Below, piece by piece: positions 23,308 through 30,808 of a stretch of 41,082 nucleotides of DNA; the first letter of the stretch is position 1; each line of letters starts with the position of its first letter. The notes under the pieces were generated by a model. It did no database searches and was not told the DNA's origin. It was given only the letters and a program-made list of their open reading frames with translations. Source of the stretch: Micromonospora andamanensis (lineage in GTDB: Bacteria > Actinomycetota > Actinomycetes > Mycobacteriales > Micromonosporaceae); the NCBI RefSeq assembly GCF_016863495.1, contig NZ_BOOZ01000052.1:1-41082 (forward strand), in the 5' to 3' direction. The translations under genes were made by a program, and so were the position numbers.

Positions 23308-24075
23308 ATGACGGTGGCGGTGCGGGTGATCCCCTGTCTCGACGTGGACGCCGGACGGGTGGTCAAGGGCGTCAACTTCGTCGACCTGCGGGACGCGGGC
23401 GATCCTGTGGAACTGGCCGCCGCGTACGACCGGGCGGGCGCCGACGAGTTGACCTTCCTCGACGTCACCGCCTCCAGCAGTGACCGGGGCACGATGCTCG
23501 ACGTGGTCCGGCGTACCGCTGAGTCGGTCTTCATCCCGCTTACCGTCGGCGGTGGGGTGCGGACGGTGGCGGACGTGGACACCCTGCTACGCGCCGGTGC
23601 CGACAAGATCGGGGTGAACACGGCAGCGATCGCCCGGCCGGAGCTGCTCGCGGAGATCGCGGAGCGGTTCGGCCGGCAGGTGCTGGTGCTCTCGCTCGAC
23701 GTGCGGCGGGCACCTGTCGGCACCACCCCCAGCGGCTTCGAGGTGACCACCCACGGCGGCCGGCGCGGCACCGGGCTGGACGCCGTGCAGTGGGCGCGGC
23801 GCGGTGCGGAGCTGGGGGCCGGCGAGATCCTGCTCAACTCGATGGACGCCGACGGCACGAAGGCCGGCTTCGATCTCGAACTCATCGGCGCGGTCCGCCG
23901 GGTCGTCGACGTTCCGGTGGTGGCCAGCGGCGGTGCGGGTGCGGCGGCCCACTTCCCTCCGGCGATCGGTGCCGGCGCGGACGCGGTGCTCGCGGCCAGC
24001 GTGTTCCACTTCGGGGAGCTGACCGTGGCGGAGGTCAAGGACGTGCTGCGCGGCGCCGGTCACCCCGTCCGCTGA
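23308..24075 (+). CDS. hisF: HisF, cyclase subunit of imidazole glycerol phosphate synthase
   Basis: TIM-barrel enzyme that uses HisH-derived ammonia to form IGP and AICAR. It is 255 aa, with VRVIPCLDVDAGRVVKGVNF at the N-terminus; Asp in CLDVD and in LLNSMDADGTKAGFD are the catalytic pair. VGGGVRTVADVDTLL and ASGGAGAAAHF are the phosphate loops. It is followed by a hairpin and then a convergent gene, so it ends the his operon. Confidence 0.97.
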   Translation: MTVAVRVIPCLDVDAGRVVKGVNFVDLRDAGDPVELAAAYDRAGADELTFLDVTASSSDRGTMLDVVRRTAESVFIPLTVGGGVRTVADVDTLLRAGADKIGVNTAAIARPELLAEIAERFGRQVLVLSLDVRRAPVGTTPSGFEVTTHGGRRGTGLDAVQWARRGAELGAGEILLNSMDADGTKAGFDLELIGAVRRVVDVPVVASGGAGAAAHFPPAIGAGADAVLAASVFHFGELTVAEVKDVLRGAGHPVR

Positions 24076-24104
24076 GGCCAGCGGGGGCGCTGCCACCTGT
24101 GGGT

Positions 24105-24122
24105 CCGGTCGAGGCCGACCGG
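24105..24122. terminator. Hairpin between convergent hisF and winged-helix gene
   Basis: CCGGTCG, loop AGGC, CGACCGG: a perfect 7-bp stem in the 55-nt convergent gap. It could serve both strands. Confidence 0.5.
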
Positions 24123-24130
24123 TGCGGCGT

Positions 24131-24592
24131 TCAGCCGCGGCCGGAGTGCCCCTCGGGCGAGCGTCGGGGCATCGGGATGAACCGGACCAGGTACTCCTGC
24201 ACGGCGGCGGCGTGCTCCTGCTCGTCGAGGTGCCAGTCCGCGGTGCCTGGCGCGTGTCGGCGACTGAGCACGCCCTGCACCGTGTCGACGGTGGTGGCCA
24301 GCCCGGCGCTGGGTCGCGAGCGCCACAGGTGCTCGCCGTCGGGGGTGAGCCGGAACCAGCCGTCGGAGACGTCGACCAGCCCGGCACCGAGCAACCGGCG
24401 GATCGCCTCCTCGATGTCGTGCCGCTCGGGAATGCTCTGGTCGAGATGGTCGGCCGTGGAGAGCACGTCGGCGAGGCGTACCCCCTCGGGGCGGCGGGTG
24501 GTCGTGGACCGTCGGTGGCGTCCGGCGCCGCTGGCGATCACCAGCGATACGAAGATCCATGCGTCGGTGCGACGCCAGGCGTTGTCCCCCAT
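24131..24592 (-). CDS. Small winged-helix-like protein, function unknown
   Basis: 153 aa. Residues ~38-95 (VRLADVLSTADHLDQSIPERHDIEEAIRRLLGAGLVDVSDGWFRLTPDGEHLW) read like a winged-helix domain: helices then a beta wing ending in a TPDGEHLW motif, as in PadR/MarR-type folds. The C-terminal part with WHLDEQEHAAAVQEYLVRF looks helical. DNA binding is plausible but not shown. ATG 24592 lies 6 nt after CAGAAT, so probably leaderless. Confidence 0.75.
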   Translation of the reverse strand: MGDNAWRRTDAWIFVSLVIASGAGRHRRSTTTRRPEGVRLADVLSTADHLDQSIPERHDIEEAIRRLLGAGLVDVSDGWFRLTPDGEHLWRSRPSAGLATTVDTVQGVLSRRHAPGTADWHLDEQEHAAAVQEYLVRFIPMPRRSPEGHSGRG

Positions 24593-24598
24593 GCGGAG

Positions 24599-24626
24599 AT
24601 TCTGCCGGGAGACCCGGCTTCAGGAA
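24599..24626 (-). promoter_or_regulatory. Probable leaderless promoter of the winged-helix gene
   Basis: On the minus strand TTCCTG, 16 nt, CAGAAT (24604-24599), then 6 nt to the ATG. A 13-bp perfect palindrome GTCGCA-C-TGCGAC lies just upstream at 24637-24649 and may be an operator. Confidence 0.4.
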
Positions 24627-24735
24627 AACACCGATCGTCGCACTGCGACAGTGAGTGGCGTCATGAATGCCGACAGTCGATGCGGCTGGACGGGGCGCAC
24701 CGGATCCGGTATGGGTCGGTGGCGCTGGGTGGTCG

Positions 24736-25389
24736 TCAGGTGGCCGGGGCCGGCGTGATCCGTTCCGGTGCCGGGGGGTTCGGTTCGGCGACGTCGAACA
24801 GCGGTAGGAAGAGCTGGGCCAGCGGCCCGATGCTCAGCGCGTAGGCGATGGTGCCGATGCCGACGGTACCGCCGAGCACCGCTCCCACGGCCAGCACGCC
24901 GATCTCGATGACGGTGCGGACCAGGCGGAGCGACCGGCCGGGGTGGCGGGCGACCAGGCCGGTCATCAGCCCGTCCCGGGGGCCCGGTCCGAGTCGGGCG
25001 CCGAGGTAGAGCGCGGTGGCCGCGCCGTTGCCGACGATCCCGGTGACCAGCAGGACGATCCGCAGCGGCAGTGGCCCCCCGGGTGGCAGCAGGGCCAGGG
25101 TCGCGTCGACCGCCAGGCCGATCACCACGACGTTGGCGACGGTGCCGAGGCCGGGACGTTGGCGCAGCGGGATCCAGGCCAGTAGCACGAGCGCGCCCAC
25201 CGCGATGACCACGGTGCCCATGCTCAGGCCGGTGAGCCGGGACAACCCCTGGTGGAAGACACCCCACGGGTTCAGCCCGAGCCCGGACCGGATCATCAGC
25301 GCCATGCTGGAGCCGTAGAGGACGAGGCCGACGAAAAGGTGCGTCAGCCGTCGGACCGGCCGGTGCTCGAGGTTGCCAATCATTGCCAC
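24736..25389 (-). CDS. YczE-like integral membrane protein (YitT/YczE group)
   Basis: About 217 aa with five or six membrane helices; RSGLGLNPWGVFHQGLSRLTGLSMGT is characteristic of the YczE group, which is often encoded divergently from MocR-type regulators. Substrate or role is unknown, transport being one guess. The start is set at GTG 25389 because TACAGT on this strand lies 7 nt upstream; ATG 25383 is two codons further in. A Pro/Ala-rich C-terminal tail follows the last helix. Confidence 0.85.
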   Translation of the reverse strand: MAMIGNLEHRPVRRLTHLFVGLVLYGSSMALMIRSGLGLNPWGVFHQGLSRLTGLSMGTVVIAVGALVLLAWIPLRQRPGLGTVANVVVIGLAVDATLALLPPGGPLPLRIVLLVTGIVGNGAATALYLGARLGPGPRDGLMTGLVARHPGRSLRLVRTVIEIGVLAVGAVLGGTVGIGTIAYALSIGPLAQLFLPLFDVAEPNPPAPERITPAPAT

Positions 25390-25432
25390 GCATGCCACTG
25401 TAGGTGCCAATTATGCTCCCGATAGAGCCAAT
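25375..25432. promoter_or_regulatory. Divergent yczE/MocR control region with three GCCAAT direct repeats
   Basis: GCCAAT at 25375-25380, 25406-25411 and 25427-25432, each followed by AT-rich bases; spacings are 31 and 21 nt, close to three and two helical turns. The yczE -10 (minus strand TACAGT, 25402-25397) and a possible MocR -10 TATGCT (25412-25417) lie among them. MocR regulators such as GabR bind direct repeats, so this is the likely operator. The first copy overlaps the yczE start. Confidence 0.6.
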
Positions 25433-25447
25433 ATGGGGAGAGTGGCC

Positions 25448-26905
25448 ATGGTGAGTCAGGTGCGCGGGGTCCAATTGGCCCGGCTGCTCGGGCAGTGGCA
25501 CGCCCTGCCCGGTCGGCGACGTAGCCCCGACTACGCGGCCCTGGCCGGCGCGGTGCGCGGTCTGCTCGCCGATGGGCGGCTACCTCTCGGCGTGCGCCTA
25601 CCTGCCGAACGGGACCTGGCCGAGGCGCTGCGGATCAGCCGCACCACGGTCACGGCCGCCTACCGCGAGCTGCGCGACAGCGGGCATCTGGCCAGCCGCC
25701 GAGGCGCCGGAAGCTGGACGATGCTGCCGGGGACGCATCGGGTGGCGCCCAACGGACTCTGGATCCCGCTGGACGACCGGGACATGCTCGACCTCGGGGT
25801 GGCGGCGCTGGCGGCCCCGCCTGAACTGCTGCCGGCGGCCCGCGCGGCGGCGGAGGACCTGCCCCGCTATCTCAACGGCGCCGGGTACCACCCGATCGGG
25901 ATCATCGAGCTGAGGGAGGCTGTCGCCCAGCGGTACACCGAGCGGGGCCTACCCACCTCGCCCGACCAGATCATGGTCACCAACGGCACGCAGCACGCCC
26001 TGGACCTGGTGCTGCGGCTGGCCCTCGCCCCGGGTGGCGGGGTGCTCGTCGAGTCGCCGAGCTACCCAAACGCGCTCGCGGCGCTCGCCGCCCGCCGGGC
26101 CCGGATCACCACGCACGGCCTGGCCGCCGATGCCGACGGGTGGGACGCGGACCTGCTGCTGGGCACCCTGCGGCAGGTGCGCCCCCGGGTCGGGTACCTG
26201 ATCCCCGACTTCCAGAACCCGACCGGGCACCTGATGCCGGCGGAGCTGCGGGAGCGGCTGGTGGCCACCGCGCACGCGGTCGGCACCGATCTCGTCATCG
26301 ACGAGTCGTTCGTCGACCTGCCGCTGGACGGGACCGACCTGCCGCCGCCGACGGCCAGCTTCGACAGGCACTCCCGGGTGGTGAGCATCGGCGGCATGAG
26401 CAAACCGTTCTGGGGTGGGCTGCGGATCGGCTGGATCCGCAGCTCGGCGCCGCAGGTGCAGCGGCTGGCCGCGGCCCGGGTGGGCGTCGACATGTCCAGC
26501 CCGGTGCTGGACCAGCTGGTCGCGGTGCACCTGCTGGACGTCGCGCCGGCAATCGTGGCCGCCCGGCGGGCACAGTTGGCCGTGCAGCGGGACGCGTTGC
26601 TCGGCGCGCTGGCCGCCCGGCTGCCCGAGTGGCGGGTCACCATGCCGCGTGGCGGCGTGACGCTCTGGGCCGAGCTGGACGGCCCGATCTCCAGCGCGCT
26701 GGCGCGGGCCGCCGAGGAGGTGGGCGTACGGCTGGCGCCCGGGCCGCGCTTCGGCCTGGACGGCACGCTCGAGCGTTTCCTGCGGTTGCCGTTCACCCTG
26801 CCCGTCGCCGACCTGGTCGAGGCCGTCGGGCGGATCGCGGCGGTCCGCTACGACCTGGACCGGGCGGGGCAGCCCCGCTGGCGGGAGCCGAGCGTCATCG
26901 CCTGA
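25448..26905 (+). CDS. MocR-type GntR regulator with aminotransferase-like domain
   Basis: 485 aa. N-terminal winged helix (residues ~25-90: GRLPLGVRLPAERDLAEALRISRTTVTAAYRELRDSGHLASRRGAGSW) fused to a fold-type I aminotransferase domain (NGTQHALDLVLRLALAPGGGV; PDFQNPTGHLM; DESFVDLP; SIGGMSKPFWGGLRIGWIR, where the Lys of MSKPFWGG would bind PLP). Such regulators sense PLP or an amino compound. ATG 25448 follows GGGGAG by 7 nt. It is divergent from a YczE-like gene, a known pairing, so that gene is its probable target. Confidence 0.93.
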   Translation: MVSQVRGVQLARLLGQWHALPGRRRSPDYAALAGAVRGLLADGRLPLGVRLPAERDLAEALRISRTTVTAAYRELRDSGHLASRRGAGSWTMLPGTHRVAPNGLWIPLDDRDMLDLGVAALAAPPELLPAARAAAEDLPRYLNGAGYHPIGIIELREAVAQRYTERGLPTSPDQIMVTNGTQHALDLVLRLALAPGGGVLVESPSYPNALAALAARRARITTHGLAADADGWDADLLLGTLRQVRPRVGYLIPDFQNPTGHLMPAELRERLVATAHAVGTDLVIDESFVDLPLDGTDLPPPTASFDRHSRVVSIGGMSKPFWGGLRIGWIRSSAPQVQRLAAARVGVDMSSPVLDQLVAVHLLDVAPAIVAARRAQLAVQRDALLGALAARLPEWRVTMPRGGVTLWAELDGPISSALARAAEEVGVRLAPGPRFGLDGTLERFLRLPFTLPVADLVEAVGRIAAVRYDLDRAGQPRWREPSVIA

Positions 26906-26942
26906 GCAGGTGCCTCGCCGCTGCCCGTGGCACGACACGGAT

Positions 26943-26979
26943 CGGCCCCGCACCCGGGGGAGGGACGGGTGCGGGGCCG
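26943..26979. terminator. Strong bidirectional terminator between MocR and fadD
   Basis: CGGCCCCGCACCCG, 9-nt loop, CGGGTGCGGGGCCG: 14 perfect pairs in the 88-nt gap between convergent genes. Confidence 0.8.
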
Positions 26980-26993
26980 AAGCGGTGAGGCTG

Positions 26994-28814
26994 TCAGATC
27001 TCGGCGACGGTGCCGACGTACATCTTGTCGATCTCGTCGGAGAAGTTGTTCTCCACGCCACGACGCTTGATCTTCAGCGACGGCGTGATCTCGCCGTCCT
27101 CGATGGTCAGGTCACGCGGCAGGATGGTGACCTTCTTGATGGTCTCCCAGCGGTTCAGCTTCTGGTTGAGCTGGGCGACGTACTCCTCCACCATGGCCTG
27201 GGCCTCGGGCGAGGCGACGATCTCGGCGTACGGGCGACCCTCCAGCGGGGTGCCGGCGGCCCAGCCGGTGATGGCGTCCGGGTCCAGCGTCACGAGCATC
27301 GTGCAGTAGTTGCGGGCCTGGCCGATCACCACTGCCTGCGAGGTGTACGGGCAGGTGGCCTTGAACATGCCCTCGATGTGCGACGGTGCGACGTACTTGC
27401 CGCCTGAGGTCTTGACCAGGTCCTTCTTGCGGTCGGTGATGCGCAGGTAACCGTCGTCGTCGAGGCTGCCGATGTCGCCGGTACGGAAGAAGCCGTCCTC
27501 GGTGAAGGCGGCGGCGGTCTCCTCGGGCAGGTTGTGGTAGCCGCGCATCACCGGCCGGCCCTTGATCAGGATCTCGCCGTCGGTGTCGATCCGGCACTCG
27601 AGGTCGCCCATGGCCTTGCCGACGGTGCCGATCCGCAGCCCGTCGGGCGGGTTGACGAAGTTGCCGGCGCTGCTCTCGGTGAGCCCGTAGCCCTCGGAGA
27701 TCGGCAGGTTCGCCGCGGCGAAGAAGGTGGCGATCTCCGGGCTGAGCGGGGCGGCGCCGGAGACCAGCACCCGGATCCGGCCACCGAGCCGGGCCTGGAG
27801 CTTGCTGAAGACCAGCTTCTCCGCCACCGTGTACTTGAGCTTCAGCCCGCCCGGCACCGGCTTGCCGGCCTGCTCCAGGGCGACCTTCTCCTTGCCGACG
27901 CCGACCGCCCAGGCGAAGATCTTGGCCTTCGCCCCGCCGGCGTCCTGCGCGGTCGTGACCGACTTGTTGTAGACCTTCTCGTAGACCCGGGGCGCGCCGC
28001 ACATCAGCGTCGGGCGCACCACCGAGAGCAGTTCGACGAGCTTGTCGACCCGGCCGTCCACGTACGTGGGCAGGCCGACGTGGGTGGCGCCGCAGAGCAG
28101 CGTCTTGCCGAACGAGTGGGACAACGGCAACCAGAGGTACTGCAGATCGTCCTCGCGGAGCAACCCGACCGCCTCCTGGGCCACGCCCTCCCAGCACCAG
28201 CCGCCGTGCAGCAGCTCGACGCCCTTGGGACGGCCGGTGGTGCCGGAGGTGTAGATCAGCGTGGCCAGGTGGTCCGGGCCGATGTCGGCGACCAGGCGCT
28301 CGATCAGCTCCGGGTCCTCGGCGAGCCGCTGGGCCCCCTGCTCCTCCAGTTGGGCGAGGGTCAGTTGGGGCACGGCCGCGGCCGGGTCGGGGGCACCGTC
28401 GAAGAGGACGACGTGGGTCAACGCGGGCAGTTGAGCTCCGGCGATCTTCGCCGCCTGGTCCGGGTTCTCCGCGAACAACACCTTGGAACCGGAGTCGGAG
28501 ATGATGTAGGTGGCGTCCTCGGGCTCCGTGGTCGGGTAGACCGTGGTCGTGGCGCCGCTGGCGCACATGATGCCGAAGTCGGCGATCACCCATTCGAGCC
28601 GGGTGTTCGCCAGGATCGCGACCCGGTCCTCCTGACCGACGCCCAGGCCGTGCAGGCCGGCGGCGATCGCCTTGGCCCGCTGGGAGACCTGTTCCCAGGT
28701 CAGCCAGACCGGTCCGGCCGAGCCGGGGTGGGCGAAAGCGTGGCGGTCGGGGGTCGCCGCCACGCGCTTGAGGAACATGTCAGGAATGGAGCTGTACGGT
28801 ACATCGAGAGCCAT
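26994..28814 (-). CDS. Long-chain acyl-CoA synthetase (FadD15-like AMP-binding enzyme)
   Basis: Activates fatty acids to acyl-CoA via acyl-adenylate. About 606 aa. Motifs: P-loop LIYTSGTTGRPKGVELLHG, EGYGLTESSAG, GEILIKGRPVMRGYHN, RTGDIGSLDDDGYLRITDRKKDLVKTSGGKYVAP, and the C-terminal Lys in TPSLKIKRRGV. The start is uncertain: ATG 28814 gives MALDVPYSSIPDMFLKRVA; an in-frame GTG at 28856 adds 14 Pro/Ala residues without a ribosome site. Its neighbour on the same strand is a terpene synthase, with no sign of shared function. Confidence 0.92.
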   Translation of the reverse strand: MALDVPYSSIPDMFLKRVAATPDRHAFAHPGSAGPVWLTWEQVSQRAKAIAAGLHGLGVGQEDRVAILANTRLEWVIADFGIMCASGATTTVYPTTEPEDATYIISDSGSKVLFAENPDQAAKIAGAQLPALTHVVLFDGAPDPAAAVPQLTLAQLEEQGAQRLAEDPELIERLVADIGPDHLATLIYTSGTTGRPKGVELLHGGWCWEGVAQEAVGLLREDDLQYLWLPLSHSFGKTLLCGATHVGLPTYVDGRVDKLVELLSVVRPTLMCGAPRVYEKVYNKSVTTAQDAGGAKAKIFAWAVGVGKEKVALEQAGKPVPGGLKLKYTVAEKLVFSKLQARLGGRIRVLVSGAAPLSPEIATFFAAANLPISEGYGLTESSAGNFVNPPDGLRIGTVGKAMGDLECRIDTDGEILIKGRPVMRGYHNLPEETAAAFTEDGFFRTGDIGSLDDDGYLRITDRKKDLVKTSGGKYVAPSHIEGMFKATCPYTSQAVVIGQARNYCTMLVTLDPDAITGWAAGTPLEGRPYAEIVASPEAQAMVEEYVAQLNQKLNRWETIKKVTILPRDLTIEDGEITPSLKIKRRGVENNFSDEIDKMYVGTVAEI

Positions 28815-28954
28815 CGCTGTAGCCGCCTTCGGGGGTGGAGGCGTGACGGTCGTCACGGTCGGTGTTCGTTACCGAAGGGTATTGCCTGTCCCCGGGCGTC
28901 GGCTAGCCCTGACGATCATCGACCAGCCCGTTCCCGGTAAATGGCACCTTCGGC

Positions 28955-29893
28955 TCAGGTGTAGCGCGCTGCGGACCGTGACCAGTCGTAGGTGGCCCGG
29001 ATCCAGTTCCGCCGGGTGTCCAGCGCCGGGCGTACCGCCTCGCCGTGGCTCGCCAGCAGCTTGCTCTCGGCCGCCAGGTACGCGCCGAGTCGGTCGTTGA
29101 ACCGGTCGGCGGCGACCCGCAACGCCACCGACTCGTCGCCGGTCTCCCTGGTCAGGACCGTGATCAGGTTGTGCGCGTCCGGCCCGCCGTGGTGCTCCTT
29201 GCGGTAGGAGAAGACGTCGTTGCACCAGCAGATCAGGTCGGCGGCGAGCATCTCCAGGGCGGCCCAGCCGGGGTCGGCCCGGCGTACGGCCGGCGGAAAG
29301 CCGTCCAGGGCCAGGTCGGTCAGGGTCAGACTGGGGTACACGGCACCCGTGTGCCGGCGCATCTGGACGTACTCGTCGACCGACGGGACCCGTTCGTGTT
29401 CCCGGTTCGCCGCCTCCCACAGCAACGCGAGCAGGTACTCGCGCATCCCGGCGACGAACCGCAGCAGCACCGCCGGACGTCGGTGGCCGCGTACCCGCTG
29501 GCACAGGTCGGCCAGGCCGAGCGCCAGCGTCCCGGCGGGGCCGGGCGGCACCGGGCCCGACGCGCCCTGGCGGTCCAGCACGTCCAGCAGCGCGGCCACG
29601 GTCGGCGCGAGCCGGGTCGGCTCGGCGCCCAGTCCGTCCTCGTCGCAGGCGTCGTCCATGACGAAGAGCCAGGAGATCAGGTCGGTGAGCAGGCGTAGGC
29701 GTTCCAGCGGGGCCTGCGGGCAGGCCCGTCCCGCGAGACCCGCGGCATCCGCCCGATGTAGCCGTTGCCCGTTACTGATCAGGCCAAGCTCCTGCGCCCA
29801 GTCGGCGCTCTCCCGGGCCACGCGCTCGGTGTCATCGTGCCGGACTCCGGTGAACGGGGGCTCGCGCAGGGCCGAGACCACAAAGCTTCGCAT
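28955..29893 (-). CDS. Class I terpene synthase
   Basis: Cyclises a linear prenyl diphosphate; product unknown. At 312 aa it is one catalytic alpha domain. Aspartate-rich motif D80-D-A-C-D-E85 in LFVMDDACDED; pyrophosphate sensor R179/R180 in QMRRHTG; NSE triad N225-D-V-F-S229-Y-R-K232-E233; C-terminal R310-Y311 pair. All metal and diphosphate ligands are present, so it should be active. A GGGAG ribosome site precedes the ATG. No P450, prenyl transferase or methyltransferase lies beside it, so it is not clearly geosmin or 2-MIB synthase. Confidence 0.93.
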   Translation of the reverse strand: MRSFVVSALREPPFTGVRHDDTERVARESADWAQELGLISNGQRLHRADAAGLAGRACPQAPLERLRLLTDLISWLFVMDDACDEDGLGAEPTRLAPTVAALLDVLDRQGASGPVPPGPAGTLALGLADLCQRVRGHRRPAVLLRFVAGMREYLLALLWEAANREHERVPSVDEYVQMRRHTGAVYPSLTLTDLALDGFPPAVRRADPGWAALEMLAADLICWCNDVFSYRKEHHGGPDAHNLITVLTRETGDESVALRVAADRFNDRLGAYLAAESKLLASHGEAVRPALDTRRNWIRATYDWSRSAARYT

Positions 29894-30016
29894 CGCGCTC
29901 CCTGTCGCCGCCCCCCCACGAGGCGGCGCGCGTCAGCGTACGGGAGCACCGATGGTGGCCGGTCGATGAACCGAGTAACGTTTCGGATTTCCCCGTGACC
30001 GGTTCCGCACAGACGG

Positions 30017-30646
30017 TTAGAAGCCCAGGTTGGCGGCGCGGAGCCGGTCGGCTGACGCCGGGGTGCCGTCGAGTTGCACCCGCGCCGCGCGCTGCCGGCC
30101 GGACAGGAACAAGGCCAGCTCGCCGGGCGTGCCGACCAGCCGCAGCGGTTCGCCGCCACGGCCGGTGGCCACCTCGCCGTGGTGGGGAGCCTGGACCAGC
30201 AGCTGGGCGGGAAAGCGGCGCAGGGCCAGCCGGCCGAGGGCCGACACCCGTCGCCACAGCGCCCGCTCCAACCCCACCGGCAACTCGCGGGGCTGCCAGC
30301 CGGCCCGGGCCCGCCGGACGTCCTCGTGATGGATGAAGAACTCGAGCGTGTTGGCCAGCTCGTCGGTGACCGGGTTGCTCACCGGGCTCCACAGCGGAGG
30401 ACGGCGCACCTGGCCGAGCAGCTCGGTCCAGTCGAGGGCGGCGACCTGGCGCCGGACCCGTTCGGCGTACCCGCTCAGCGGTGGCAGGAAGATGCCTGTC
30501 GCGGCGTCCGGGCGGCGCTCCCGGACCACCAGGTGTGCGGCGAGGTCACGGGTCGTCCAACCCTCGTTGAGGGTCGGGGCGTCGGGGCCCAGGGTGGACA
30601 TCAGCTCGGTGAGCGCCTCGCGCTCCGATCGGGCGTACCGCGGCAT
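30017..30646 (-). CDS. TIGR03085-like DinB / mycothiol-type metal-binding protein
   Basis: 209 aa four-helix-bundle protein of the DinB/maleylpyruvate isomerase-like group. The first metal His is H38 in WTTRDLAAHLVVRERRPD; the second site is H106-H107-E-D in TLEFFIHHEDVRRA. Family members often use mycothiol, but the substrate is unknown. In other actinomycetes a gene of this family often lies near hisI/trpE; here it is 7.5 kb away. ATG 30646 lies 7 nt after TACGAT, so the mRNA may be leaderless. Confidence 0.86.
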   Translation of the reverse strand: MPRYARSEREALTELMSTLGPDAPTLNEGWTTRDLAAHLVVRERRPDAATGIFLPPLSGYAERVRRQVAALDWTELLGQVRRPPLWSPVSNPVTDELANTLEFFIHHEDVRRARAGWQPRELPVGLERALWRRVSALGRLALRRFPAQLLVQAPHHGEVATGRGGEPLRLVGTPGELALFLSGRQRAARVQLDGTPASADRLRAANLGF

Positions 30647-30653
30647 GACAGTG

Positions 30654-30659
30654 ATCGTA
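30654..30659 (-). promoter_or_regulatory. -10 element of the DinB-like gene (leaderless)
   Basis: TACGAT on the minus strand, 7 nt before the ATG; no clear -35 or ribosome site. Confidence 0.5.
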
Positions 30660-30808
30660 GGCCGGTGCGGACGAGGTCGCGTCCCGAGCGGGGCGAGCGG
30701 GGCGATCCGGCCCGCTGGTGACGTCGGACATATTGCCGCGGGTCGGCGTACCGGGCGCGTAGCGGTAAGGATGAGGGAGGATTATGGCGGCTTACGGCGG
30801 GGGAGAAT

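Noticed and set aside
27534..28940. Plus-strand open frame of 468 codons opposite the acyl-CoA synthetase.
   Set aside because: The minus strand has all AMP-binding motifs; the plus frame is repetitive Gly/Arg/Asp sequence.
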